From positions 1 to 35,877 of the forward strand of contig CALCEM010000022.1 of assembly GCA_937900285.1 (NCBI GenBank): DNA of 35,877 nucleotides, in the 5' to 3' direction. Each line of letters starts with the position of its first letter. Within the stretch, counting starts at the first letter, position 1. The notes below the pieces were generated by a model that had not been told where the DNA came from, did no database searches, and saw nothing but the letters and a program-made list of their open reading frames with translations. Shown here in pieces: positions 25,076-32,742 of this stretch. The position numbers and the translations under genes were made by a program. The stretch is from an uncultured Fretibacterium sp. GTDB taxonomy: Bacteria > Synergistota > Synergistia > Synergistales > Aminobacteriaceae.

Positions 25076-25974
25076 TCGCACGTCCAGTCATAATTTTTTA
25101 TTAATTCAATGCAATTCCTCGCCTGAATCGTAAGCGTTTGATTTTTGCGGAATATCGCACTCACATCCCATTTCATTCCGGAATCTGAAATTTTATAAAT
25201 ATCTATCTGCAAATTATTTTTTAATGGCTCTATCGTCATCGAAGGCACAACAGCTAACCCCATACCCTCCGAACATAATCCCAGCGCTGTCTCGTTATTT
25301 GTCGTTTCCATTAAAATTTTGGGCTTATATCCGTAATGTTTAAATAATATGTCGAGTTCTTTACGCATTCCGTGACCATTCTTTAATAATATGAACGGGA
25401 AATTTTTAAGAGCTTCGAATTTAATAATATTTCCATCATGAGAATTTTCAGGCAAAAAATTTTTACGCGCAATAATAAATAATTCTTCTTCGCATAATTT
25501 TATATTTGCAAAATCCTCAAAACCCGTTAATAATGGCAATATCGCAAAATCTACAGCACCCTTTTTAACATCTTCGCGCAATTGTCTTGAATTATGTTCA
25601 ACCGTATTAATTTTTATTTCCGGATATAATTCCGAGTATTTAGGCAAAAATTTAGGCAACATGAAAGCGGCACGGGCTGGAGCAATCCCGATCGTAATTT
25701 TCCCGCGTCTGATTCTTGAAATTTCGGCCATGTCGTTTTTAAGCTGTTTATTTAATTCCAAAATCTTTTTTGCGGCATCAATATAATATTTCCCTTCATA
25801 AGTTACTGTAATTGGGTTTGATGTCCTGTCAAAAATTTTTATTCCTTCTTCGCGTTCGAGTTTGCTTACTGCGTTCATTAAATTATTTTGCGTCGTAAAT
25901 AAATTTTCTGCTGCACGCGAAAAACTCCCAGTCTCAGCAACTTCAGAAATATTTTCAAGTTCATCAAAATCCAT
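25066..25974 (-). CDS. LysR-family transcriptional regulator
   Basis: The 302 aa protein begins with a winged helix-turn-helix (about residues 2-60: LENISEVAETGSFSRAAENL, then LEREEGIKIFDRT), followed by a linker helix and a LysR substrate-binding domain (about 90-295, starting KITIGIAPARAA). The effector is unknown. The ATG follows AGGAGGG by about 12 bases. It precedes the gltD-like gene on the same strand, so redox or nitrogen metabolism is a reasonable target (inference). Confidence 0.93.
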   Translation of the reverse strand: MDFDELENISEVAETGSFSRAAENLFTTQNNLMNAVSKLEREEGIKIFDRTSNPITVTYEGKYYIDAAKKILELNKQLKNDMAEISRIRRGKITIGIAPARAAFMLPKFLPKYSELYPEIKINTVEHNSRQLREDVKKGAVDFAILPLLTGFEDFANIKLCEEELFIIARKNFLPENSHDGNIIKFEALKNFPFILLKNGHGMRKELDILFKHYGYKPKILMETTNNETALGLCSEGMGLAVVPSMTIEPLKNNLQIDIYKISDSGMKWDVSAIFRKNQTLTIQARNCIELIKNYDWTCDLI

Positions 25975-26098
25975 TTAAATAAATCCCTCCTGACTGAAAT
26001 TAAACGAGCAAAAATTAAAATAAAAATTATTTTATCAAATCGAATATAACGCAAATACTTCAATTACTCCAATTACTTTTTATTCATGGCCGGAAATA

Positions 26099-26251
26099 AT
26101 AAAAAAAGAGAGGGCTTTAAAAATCATTCCTTCTCTCTTCTTTTTTGAGGGGGGTAAAACGATCGAACAAGAACGAGGATTACTTGTTATATAAAAACCG
26201 TCTCCTTGCAGGTTTGAGACCGTTTTGTTAATTTCGTATTTGTTCGTCACG
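26099..26251 (-). ncRNA. Candidate small RNA or attenuated leader of the LysR gene
   Basis: This minus-strand stretch runs from the predicted start of a near-consensus promoter to a strong terminator, inside the 455-base gene-free interval 25975-26429. It contains AAAAC-G-GTCTC / GAGAC-G-GTTTT (one internal mismatch, loop of 11) and AACAAG / CTTGTT (loop of 11). A 5' CGAACAA can pair with TTGTTCG, which competes with the second hairpin, so two folds exclude each other. No convincing reading frame is present. I do not recognise a known RNA family. It could be a free small RNA of about 150 nt or a regulated 5' leader of the LysR gene, whose start lies 125 bases further on. Confidence 0.45.
26101..26139 (-). 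terminator. Intrinsic terminator, minus strand
   Basis: On the minus strand AAGAGAG pairs with CTCTCTT (plus coordinates 26133-26139 and 26106-26112), with an extra GG/CC pairing inside, and is followed by seven T. No gene end is nearby, which is why a separate short transcript is proposed. A T6 run on the plus strand makes it possibly bidirectional. Confidence 0.6.
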
Positions 26252-26257
26252 TCAAAC

Positions 26258-26285
26258 ATTATATATTTAAATTTTTTTATGTCAA
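26258..26285 (-). promoter_or_regulatory. Near-consensus sigma-70 promoter, minus strand
   Basis: On the minus strand TTGACA (26285-26280) and TATAAT (26263-26258) are both perfect and separated by 16 bases. It is the best promoter in the window, and points into the structured stretch and then the LysR gene, with a start expected near 26251. Confidence 0.7.
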
Positions 26286-26300
26286 GCTGTTAAATTTTTT

Positions 26301-26329
26301 TATTTAATTCTTTATCATTATGCTAAAAT
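26301..26329 (+). promoter_or_regulatory. Predicted promoter of the CPA2 antiporter gene
   Basis: An extended -10 TGCTAAAAT (26321-26329) has a weak -35 (TATTTA, 26301-26306) at 17 bases. It is back to back with the minus-strand promoter at 26258-26285. Confidence 0.5.
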
Positions 26330-26359
26330 ACGGGACGAAATTTAAATTTATTTTTGCCG

Positions 26360-26397
26360 GCTCATCTGTAAATTTTTCAGGTGGGCAAATTTTTTTA
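26360..26397 (+). terminator. Terminator-like hairpin in the antiporter leader
   Basis: GCTCATCTG (26360-26368) pairs with CAGGTGGGC (26378-26386) in nine base pairs, two of them G-U, with a 9-base loop. An AAA and T7 run (26390-26396) follows. It lies about 30 bases after the expected transcription start and about 30 before the start codon, where an attenuator would be. Confidence 0.5.
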
Positions 26398-26429
26398 TTT
26401 TTTTATTTTATTTTTAAGGGGATTTTAAT

Positions 26430-27833
26430 TTGAATATTATAAATGCTTCTGATGCAGCTACAGGAATTTTAACAGTTGCTTTAATGTTATTGTTTGGTTT
26501 TGCGTTGACGAGATTAACAAAATTATTAAAACTTCCAAACGTTACGGCCTATATAGTTACGGGAATTTTAATCGGGCCTTACTGTTTAAATTTAGTTCCG
26601 AAAATCGTAACAGCTTACACCGAATTTTTACCGGATGTAGCACTTGCTTTTATAGCTTTCAGCACCGGACAATTTTTCAGGCTCGATGCACTGAAAGGTA
26701 ACGGCACAAAAGTTTTAATTATTACGGTTTTGGAATCCTGTACAGCGTCATTATTTGTTTTTATTGCTTCGTATTATATTTTAAAAATGGATCTCGCATT
26801 CTCCAGTGTATTGGCTGCTCTTGCATCTGCAACTGCTCCAGCTTCAACCATGATGACAATAAGACAAACAGGAGCGCACGGAGATTTTGTAAATACTTTA
26901 TTGCAAGTTGTAGCACTCGATGATGTCGTCGGGCTTTTAGCATACAGCGCAGCTATTTCCGTAGCATTGGCTTACACTGCTTCGGGATTTAGTTTAAAAA
27001 ATATTGTTTCGCCGATATTAATTAATTTTGCGAGTTTATTCGCCGGCGGTTTATTAGGATTTTTATTAAAAGTTTTAATCCCGCCTAAACGTTCAAGCGA
27101 TAATAAATTAATTATTTCAGTTGCGATATTATTCGGATTTTGCGGATTCTGCCAAATTTTGGAAGTATCGCCGTTATTAGGCTGTATGTTCATGTCTACG
27201 GTATATATAAATATTACGAATGACGATAAATTATTTAAACAGTTGAACAGCTTCAGCCCGCCGTTTTTATTATTATTTTTCGTTCGTTCTGGAGTATGTT
27301 TTGATTTAGGTGCGTTAATTAATAATAATAATTCCGGCTCAAGTTCTTTATTAATTTTGGGAGTCGTGTATTTTGTCGTGAGAATTTTAGGGAAATATTT
27401 CGGAGCCTTTGCAGGATGCCTCATCACTCATAAAAATAAACTCGTTCGGAATTATTTGGGACTCGCTTTAATTCCTCAAGCCGGTGTAGCGATCGGACTC
27501 GCTGAATTAGGTGCTAGAACTTTGGGAGGCATCACGGGAAATTCATTGCGGACCGTTATACTTGCTTCGAGCGTTTTATATGAATTAATAGGGCCGGGCT
27601 GTGCAAAATTATCGCTGGCTCTTTCGCATTCGTACGATAAAAATTTAAATAGTTCATACGAAAATCCCGAACAATCCGAAAAACATGACGTAAATTTATT
27701 AATCGAACGTATACGCGAAATACAAAACGAATTACCAGAACATGATATTAATAATAATATTACAAATTCAACGCCGGTTAATAATTCAAATATTCCAACG
27801 TGGCGGAAGCATTTTCACTCAAACAAATTTTAA
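26430..27833 (+). CDS. Cation:proton antiporter, CPA2 family
   Basis: The 467 aa inner-membrane protein has about twelve hydrophobic segments across residues 10-400. Key ion-site motifs are ATAPASTMM (about residues 135-143) and ALDDVVGLL (about 163-171); a DD pair in this position is typical of electrogenic Na+/H+ exchange in CPA2 proteins such as NapA (which has ND). A hydrophilic Asn-rich tail follows (about 405-467). Start is TTG at 26430 after AAGGGGA. It precedes an OadB sodium pump gene, so a role in the sodium cycle is likely. Confidence 0.9.
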   Translation: MNIINASDAATGILTVALMLLFGFALTRLTKLLKLPNVTAYIVTGILIGPYCLNLVPKIVTAYTEFLPDVALAFIAFSTGQFFRLDALKGNGTKVLIITVLESCTASLFVFIASYYILKMDLAFSSVLAALASATAPASTMMTIRQTGAHGDFVNTLLQVVALDDVVGLLAYSAAISVALAYTASGFSLKNIVSPILINFASLFAGGLLGFLLKVLIPPKRSSDNKLIISVAILFGFCGFCQILEVSPLLGCMFMSTVYINITNDDKLFKQLNSFSPPFLLLFFVRSGVCFDLGALINNNNSGSSSLLILGVVYFVVRILGKYFGAFAGCLITHKNKLVRNYLGLALIPQAGVAIGLAELGARTLGGITGNSLRTVILASSVLYELIGPGCAKLSLALSHSYDKNLNSSYENPEQSEKHDVNLLIERIREIQNELPEHDINNNITNSTPVNNSNIPTWRKHFHSNKF

Positions 27834-27932
27834 ATTCAATGAGTAAATATGATTTAGCAAAATAATTATTTATATGATATATTCAAACTAATTTTAAATA
27901 ATTTTAATTTTATGAAAGGACATGATGCCTCA

Positions 27933-29117
27933 ATGGAAATGTATTTGACCGCTTTAAAAGATCTTCTGGCTCAGTCAGGATTTGCGGCTCTGTTTGCTTC
28001 GACAGGTACAGGGAATATTATAATGCTCATCGTTGCATTTATATTATTGTATTTGGCGATCGGTAAAGGTTTTGAACCGTTGTTACTTGTTCCTATAGCT
28101 TTCGGCTGTATGCTTGTAAATCTGCCTTTATCTGGAATTATCGAAGGCTTTAACCCTGAAACTAACACGATCGGATTTTTACGAGCATTATATTACGGTG
28201 CTGAATTTGAAATTTATCCGATAATAATATTTTTAGGAATCGGAGCTATGACGGATTTCGGTCCGTTGATCGCAAACCCAATAACGTTTTTACTCGGAGC
28301 GGCTGCACAATTCGGGGTTTTCGTAGCGTTTATTTCTGCCAACTGGGTAGGAGCTTTAACGCACGGCCTCGTGTCATTCAATATTAAAGAAGCTGCGAGT
28401 ATTGCAATTATTGGAGGAGCTGACGGCCCAACAAGTATTTATTTGACGGTAATGCTCGGACAGAAACAAATTTTAGGAGCTGTAGCAGTTGCGGCATATA
28501 GTTATATGTCATTAGTTCCGTTGATTCAGCCCCCAGTAATAAAATTAATGACCAGCAAAAAGGATCGCGCGATTTTAATGGGACAATTGAGACCAGTTAC
28601 AAAACGCGAAAAAATTTTATTCCCGATAATTTGTACAGTTGTTTCAGGTTTAATTTTGCCGGCATGTGTTCCGCTGGTAGGCACGTTAATGTTTGGAAAT
28701 TTATTGCGTGAATGCGGAGTGACTGAGAGATTAAGCCAGACAGCTCAAAACGAATTATTAAATATTACGACGATATTTTTAGGTTTGTCAGTAGGTTCAA
28801 CGATGGCGGCCGAACAATTTTTAACACCTGCGACGCTCGTAATAATTTGCTTAGGTCTTGTAGCTTTTGCATTCAGCACGGCGGGCGGTTTAGTTTTCGG
28901 TCAGATCATGAAAATTTTATCAGGCGGTAAAATTAATCCTATGATCGGAGCTGCCGGAGTCAGTGCTGTTCCTATGGCTGCGCGCGTTGTTCAAAGGGTT
29001 GTGCAGCAGGAATATCCCGGACATTTCTTATTAATGCACGCGATGGGACCGAATGTCGCCGGAGTTATCGGTACAGCAGTAGCAGCAGGAGTAATGCTCA
29101 CACTGTTATCACATTAA
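27933..29117 (+). CDS. Sodium-translocating decarboxylase beta subunit (OadB/GcdB/MmdB type)
   Basis: The beta subunit couples decarboxylation of a biotin-bound carboxyl group to sodium export. The ATG at 27933 is chosen because the sequence then aligns with the family start and a GAAAGGA precedes it; an upstream in-frame ATG at 27912 lacks a ribosome site. It is 394 aa. The sodium-site motif GGADGPTSIYLT and the late GAAGVSAVPMAARVV match the family. The alpha (carboxyltransferase), gamma and biotin carrier subunits are not in the window, so the decarboxylase partner and substrate are unknown. Confidence 0.93.
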   Translation: MEMYLTALKDLLAQSGFAALFASTGTGNIIMLIVAFILLYLAIGKGFEPLLLVPIAFGCMLVNLPLSGIIEGFNPETNTIGFLRALYYGAEFEIYPIIIFLGIGAMTDFGPLIANPITFLLGAAAQFGVFVAFISANWVGALTHGLVSFNIKEAASIAIIGGADGPTSIYLTVMLGQKQILGAVAVAAYSYMSLVPLIQPPVIKLMTSKKDRAILMGQLRPVTKREKILFPIICTVVSGLILPACVPLVGTLMFGNLLRECGVTERLSQTAQNELLNITTIFLGLSVGSTMAAEQFLTPATLVIICLGLVAFAFSTAGGLVFGQIMKILSGGKINPMIGAAGVSAVPMAARVVQRVVQQEYPGHFLLMHAMGPNVAGVIGTAVAAGVMLTLLSH

Positions 29118-29140
29118 AATTTAAATAAAATAAAATATAT

Positions 29141-29178
29141 TTCCGGGAGTTGTGTTTTAAGCTCTCGGAATTTTTTTA
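29141..29178 (+). terminator. Intrinsic terminator after oadB-like gene
   Basis: TTCCGGGAG (29141-29149) pairs with CTCTCGGAA (29162-29170), nine base pairs with one G-U, followed by T7. It ends the OadB transcript 24 bases after the stop codon. Confidence 0.85.
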
Positions 29179-29236
29179 TTTAATTTATTGTTCCGAATGA
29201 AAACGCTGTAAAAAAATTTTTTTGAAAATTCAATAT

Positions 29237-29265
29237 TTTTACTCTTTTAAATTAAATGCTATAAT
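29237..29265 (+). promoter_or_regulatory. Predicted promoter of the amino acid ABC transporter operon
   Basis: An extended -10 TGCTATAAT (29257-29265) has a weak TTTTAC -35 (29237-29242) at 17 bases. The start is expected near 29272, leaving a leader of about 35 bases with CAGGAGG. Confidence 0.6.
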
Positions 29266-29306
29266 TCGCCGTAATTTTAAATTTTATTTGCAGGAGGTTA
29301 ATTGAC

Positions 29307-30119
29307 TTGAAAAAATTTATACTTATTGTATCCGCTTTATTTTTAATATTTAGCTGCATGGCTTTGGCTTCAGATTCCGGGAGAAAAATTAAAAATATCA
29401 GAGATCTCAAAACCGAAAAATTAGCAGCTCAACGCGGTACAGTCGGGCAATTTATAGCAGAAGAATTATTGGGTGAAAATAAGAAAAAATTATTAACCAC
29501 TTTTGAAAAATATGTTGATGCCATCGCTGCTTTACGTCAGGGAAAAGTCCGCGCCGTTGTTATGGACGAAATGCCGGCTAAAAGATTTTTAAAGGACGTT
29601 GAAGGCTTAATGATAATGAAAGAGGCCATGTCTGAAGAAAATTACGCAATAGGATTCAAAAAAGGCAATAAAGAATTAATCGAACAGGTTAACAAAGCAT
29701 TAAGCGAAATGAAAGCTGACGGAACTTTAAATAAAATTTTCGAGAAATATTATAACAGCGATGTTTCAGAAATTTCACCGGATGATATAGATTTTAATTT
29801 AAATGCTTCCGGCGGTAAATTGGTCGTAGGAACTGAAGCAGGATTCGCACCATATGAATTAAAAGTCGGAAATAGTTTTATAGGCATTGATGTCGAGATG
29901 TGCGCTGTTATCGCGAAGAAATTAAATAAAATTCTCGTTATCGAAAATATGAATTTTGATGCCCTTCCGATGGCCGTCTCAACGGGAAAAGTTGACATGA
30001 TCTGCGCAGGCATCACCGTAACTCCGGAACGCCTCGAAAATATGGACTTTTCAGAAAATTATGTGATTGGTGCTAAACAAGTAGCAGTAATTTTAGCTGA
30101 AGATTTCGCAAATGATTAA
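29307..30119 (+). CDS. Circularly permuted amino acid-binding protein (SBP_bac_3 fold)
   Basis: This 270 aa periplasmic protein belongs to the polar amino acid binding proteins but with its halves exchanged. Residues 1-21 are a signal peptide (ALA cleavage site). Residues 27-149 match the second half of the family: IRDLKTEKLAAQRGTVGQ (lobe 2), VVMDEMPAKRF, YAIGFKKGNKEL and ADGTLNKIFEKYY, which is normally the C-terminus. A linker (150-168) leads to residues 169-263, normally the first half: KLVVGTEAGFAPYE, FIGIDVEMCAVIAKKL, ITVTPERLENMDFS and AKQVAVI. Each piece occurs once. The ligand-contact residues (Thr45 in RGT, Asp87, Arg242) are all kept, so it should still bind. It starts TTG after CAGGAGG and overlaps the permease gene by 8 bases. 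Confidence 0.9.
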   Translation: MKKFILIVSALFLIFSCMALASDSGRKIKNIRDLKTEKLAAQRGTVGQFIAEELLGENKKKLLTTFEKYVDAIAALRQGKVRAVVMDEMPAKRFLKDVEGLMIMKEAMSEENYAIGFKKGNKELIEQVNKALSEMKADGTLNKIFEKYYNSDVSEISPDDIDFNLNASGGKLVVGTEAGFAPYELKVGNSFIGIDVEMCAVIAKKLNKILVIENMNFDALPMAVSTGKVDMICAGITVTPERLENMDFSENYVIGAKQVAVILAEDFAND

Positions 30120-30915
30120 TAAACGTTATGGCGCAAGTCGCGGAGATTTAATTTTATGGGCTTGCGGATTAATTTTAATATTTTTGTTGTATCGTTCCGG
30201 ATTTTTCACGGCTGAATCATGGCAGGATTTTAACAGGAGATTTTATCAGAACTTCATAAAAGATCAGCGTTATATGATGCTGGTTGATGGGTTGCGCTCA
30301 ACTATTTTTATGACTGGTTATGCTACGTTAATCGGCGTTGCAGTCGGGTTAATTTTAAGCGTAATCCGTGTAGCACATGCAGGCGGTGCAAATATTCCGC
30401 TGTTGAATGCTCTTGCAAATTGTTATATTACAGCTTTAAGAGGCACGCCCGTAATGGTGCAGTTATTAATTTGGAATTTTACAATTTTTGCTTCGGCTCG
30501 TGATTTAAATACGGAATATATTGCGATTTTAGCATTTGGATTAAATTCGGGGGCATATATCGCAGAAATTTTCAGGGGCGGAATTGAATCAATTGATCGC
30601 GGTCAAATGGAAGCCGCTAGATCTTTAGGCTTAAATTATGGGAGTTCGATGAGGCTTGTAATTTTGCCTCAAGCCATAAGAAACGTTATACCGATGTTGT
30701 TTAATGAATTTATTGCGCTCTTAAAAGAAACTTCGGTGGCCGGATATATCGGAATAGATGATTTAACCAGAGCCGGGCAAAATATTCAGGCTTTAACGCT
30801 GGAACATTCGCAACCGCTGGTAATGGTCGCAATAATTTATTTAGTTATCGTATTATTTTTAACTCACCTGGTTCGCAGGCTGGAAAAATTTTTAAGTCGA
30901 AGCAGAAGGGGGTAA
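30112..30915 (+). CDS. Amino acid ABC transporter permease (HisM/GlnP family)
   Basis: This 267 aa inner-membrane protein has an N-terminal membrane segment (about 13-29), then a BPD_transp_1 domain (about 58-255) with the segment TALRGTPVMVQLL and the EAA coupling loop EAARSLGLNYGSSMRLVILPQA. It is the only permease in the operon, so it probably forms a homodimer. It overlaps the binding protein gene by 8 bases and precedes the ATPase gene by 9. Confidence 0.94.
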   Translation: MINKRYGASRGDLILWACGLILIFLLYRSGFFTAESWQDFNRRFYQNFIKDQRYMMLVDGLRSTIFMTGYATLIGVAVGLILSVIRVAHAGGANIPLLNALANCYITALRGTPVMVQLLIWNFTIFASARDLNTEYIAILAFGLNSGAYIAEIFRGGIESIDRGQMEAARSLGLNYGSSMRLVILPQAIRNVIPMLFNEFIALLKETSVAGYIGIDDLTRAGQNIQALTLEHSQPLVMVAIIYLVIVLFLTHLVRRLEKFLSRSRRG

Positions 30916-30924
30916 AATTTTAAT

Positions 30925-31656
30925 ATGGTGATTGAAGTCGAAAATTTAAAAAAATCATTCGGAAATTTAAACGTTTTGAACGGCATCACAACTGGAATTA
31001 ACAAGGGCGAAAAAATTGCGGTGATCGGTCCTTCAGGTTCTGGCAAAAGCACTTTTTTAAGATGTCTGAACCGAATGGAAGAGCCGACATCAGGAATAAT
31101 AAAATTTCATGACGAGGATATTACGTCCCAAAGTTGCGATATAAATAAAATTCGTCGTCATATTGGGATGGTGTTTCAACATTTTTATTTATTTCCGCAT
31201 TTGACTGTGAGGCAAAATATTACGTTAGCTCCGGTGCAGTTAAAAATTATGACTCAGAAAGAAGCTGATGAGCGTGCAAAATATTTGCTTGATCGTGTAG
31301 GTTTAGCCGATAAATTAAACGAGTGGCCTGAGCGTTTATCAGGCGGGCAGAAACAACGTGTAGCGATCGCCCGGGCTTTAGCGATGGATCCGGAAGTATT
31401 ATTATTTGACGAGCCGACCAGCGCATTAGACCCTGAAATGATCGGCGAAGTTTTAGCGGTTATGAAGGAGCTTGCGGATTCTGGAATGACTATGTATTTA
31501 GTTACTCATGAGATGGGTTTTGCGCGTGAAATTTCGGATCGAGTATTATTTATAGATCACGGAATAATTTCAGAAGAAGGAACGCCGGAAGAAGTTTTTG
31601 GAAATCCTAAGCAGCCCCGAACGATTGAATTTTTATCGAAAGTGTTAAGACATTAA
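30925..31656 (+). CDS. Amino acid ABC transporter ATP-binding protein (GlnQ/HisP family)
   Basis: This 243 aa cytosolic ATPase shows Walker A GPSGSGKST (about 35-43), Q-loop FQHFYLFPH, signature LSGGQKQRVAIARAL, Walker B LLFDEPTSALDPE and switch His in VTHEMGFA. The FQHFYLFPHLT and DPEMIGEVL segments are typical of polar amino acid importers. GAAGGGGGT precedes the ATG. It is the last gene of the operon. Confidence 0.95.
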   Translation: MVIEVENLKKSFGNLNVLNGITTGINKGEKIAVIGPSGSGKSTFLRCLNRMEEPTSGIIKFHDEDITSQSCDINKIRRHIGMVFQHFYLFPHLTVRQNITLAPVQLKIMTQKEADERAKYLLDRVGLADKLNEWPERLSGGQKQRVAIARALAMDPEVLLFDEPTSALDPEMIGEVLAVMKELADSGMTMYLVTHEMGFAREISDRVLFIDHGIISEEGTPEEVFGNPKQPRTIEFLSKVLRH

Positions 31657-31667
31657 AAAATTATTTG

Positions 31668-31716
31668 CCCTGATCAATAAAATAAAAAATAAATTAACGA
31701 TCAGGGTGTTTTTTTT
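31668..31716. terminator. Terminator between convergent genes
   Basis: CCCTGATC (31668-31675) pairs perfectly with GATCAGGG (31699-31706) across a 23-base A/T loop, followed by TGT8. It terminates the ABC operon; the reverse strand has a weaker T-run toward the glycosyltransferase end. Confidence 0.75.
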
Positions 31717-31727
31717 AGTTTTATGTT

Positions 31728-32685
31728 TTAAATTTTAATTTGTTCTTTAATGTAACGTTTAAATTTTTTATAACTGAGCCAACCTCCGAATATTCCGCTT
31801 ATAATTATTTTTGAACACTTGAATTTACCGGCAAATAATAATTTCATAGCATAAATAAAAAGTTTAATCGAGACTTTTAAGCCTGTTTTTATTCCGCTAT
31901 AAAATATAACATTTATTAAATTATTTCTGTACATGTAAAAAAAATTTGCGAGCCGTTTTTCATCGGTCTGTTCTTCAATTGATAGTCTTGCTACTTCGCG
32001 TTTGTGGCAAACTCTGCTTTTTCCGACTAAGAACGCTGGGCCGTAATATTTAGTTAATCTGGTCGTATATTCTGTATCATCGCCCCAAATAAAATAATCT
32101 CTGCAAGGCAGTCCGCATTTTTTAAAAGCATCGTAGCGAACTAAAATCGAGACGAAAGTGGCGCAATTAATTTTTAATAAACTTTCTGAAATATATCTGT
32201 GCCAATCGGGCATTTTACTAGATTTTGATGGGCTGTAATCTATTGAAGTAAAATTCATCGGGTCTCCTGTTTTCCCAAAAACTGCGCTCGCAAAAAAACT
32301 TGCACGTTCATTTTTAGTGATTGATTCGGCCTCACATAAATATTTCAAGCAGTTTATATCTGGTATAGCATCATCGTCCATTATCCATATCCAAGAGGTT
32401 TTATCTGGGACGCGTTTTAAGCCTTCGCAAAATCCCCCTGTAGCTCCAGTATTAATTTGCATTTTGACGTAAACAAAATTATTTTTTTGCATATATCCTG
32501 ATTGTTTTAAAAATTATTCTGTTCCATCAGTGCTGGCATTATCAATTAATATTACGTTGCTTACCGGGTAAGTTTGGGAATATACAGCTTCTAAGCATTC
32601 CGATAATAAATCTTTACGGTTATAAGTTACTATTATGCAGGCTACACGGTGAGGTGAGGTGAGGTGAGGTATTGTACACGCTCAT
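31728..32685 (-). pseudogene. Family 2 glycosyltransferase, out of frame at a repeat tract and with an in-frame stop
   Basis: Read on the minus strand, the ATG at 32685 follows AAGGAG (14 bases upstream) and enters a pentanucleotide repeat. In the present repeat number this frame stops soon after; the enzyme frame (VACIIVTYNRKDLL, then IDNASTDGTE) begins at 32645 in another frame without its own start. One more 5-base unit would join ATG and enzyme. After GTE a TAA (on the minus strand, just before FLKQSGYM) interrupts the frame; from ATG 32492 it is open for 254 aa, with DDD (MDDDAIPD) and WGDDTEYTTRL, GT-A motifs as in rhamnosyl- or galactofuranosyltransferases. It may be a phase-variable surface-glycan gene, a decaying one, or affected by assembly error. 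Confidence 0.8.
32648..32670. repeat. Pentanucleotide tandem repeat (GGTGA) x 4.6
   Basis: Four full GGTGA units plus GGT lie in tandem on the plus strand (CTCAC units on the coding strand), 15 bases inside the glycosyltransferase reading frame. Because 5 is not a multiple of 3, unit gain or loss shifts the frame. Confidence 0.95.
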
Positions 32686-32724
32686 TTTACTCTGTCAAGC
32701 TCCTTTATTATAAATTTTAAATTA

Positions 32725-32733
32725 ATTCTAGCA
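32725..32733 (-). promoter_or_regulatory. Possible promoter (extended -10) of the glycosyltransferase
   Basis: On the minus strand TGCTAGAAT forms an extended -10 with the start expected near 32718, leaving AAGGAG (32705-32700) inside the transcript. No good -35 is seen. Confidence 0.35.
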
Positions 32734-32742
32734 CAAATATTT

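Noticed and set aside
26200..26230. tRNA-like T-arm (GGTTTGAGACC)
   Set aside because: No acceptor, D-arm or anticodon arm can be built around it; the stretch fits the hairpin of the candidate small RNA.
26972..27427. 151-residue minus-strand frame within the antiporter gene
   Set aside because: It is a Pro/Asn-rich shadow of membrane segments, without a start context; the plus-strand protein is clearly a CPA2 exchanger.
32641..32675. CRISPR or minisatellite interpretation of the GGTGA tract
   Set aside because: Units are 5 bases without spacers; it is a simple sequence repeat.
32707..32712. Minus-strand TATAAT next to the glycosyltransferase ribosome site
   Set aside because: Transcription from it would begin inside AAGGAG; the upstream extended -10 fits better.
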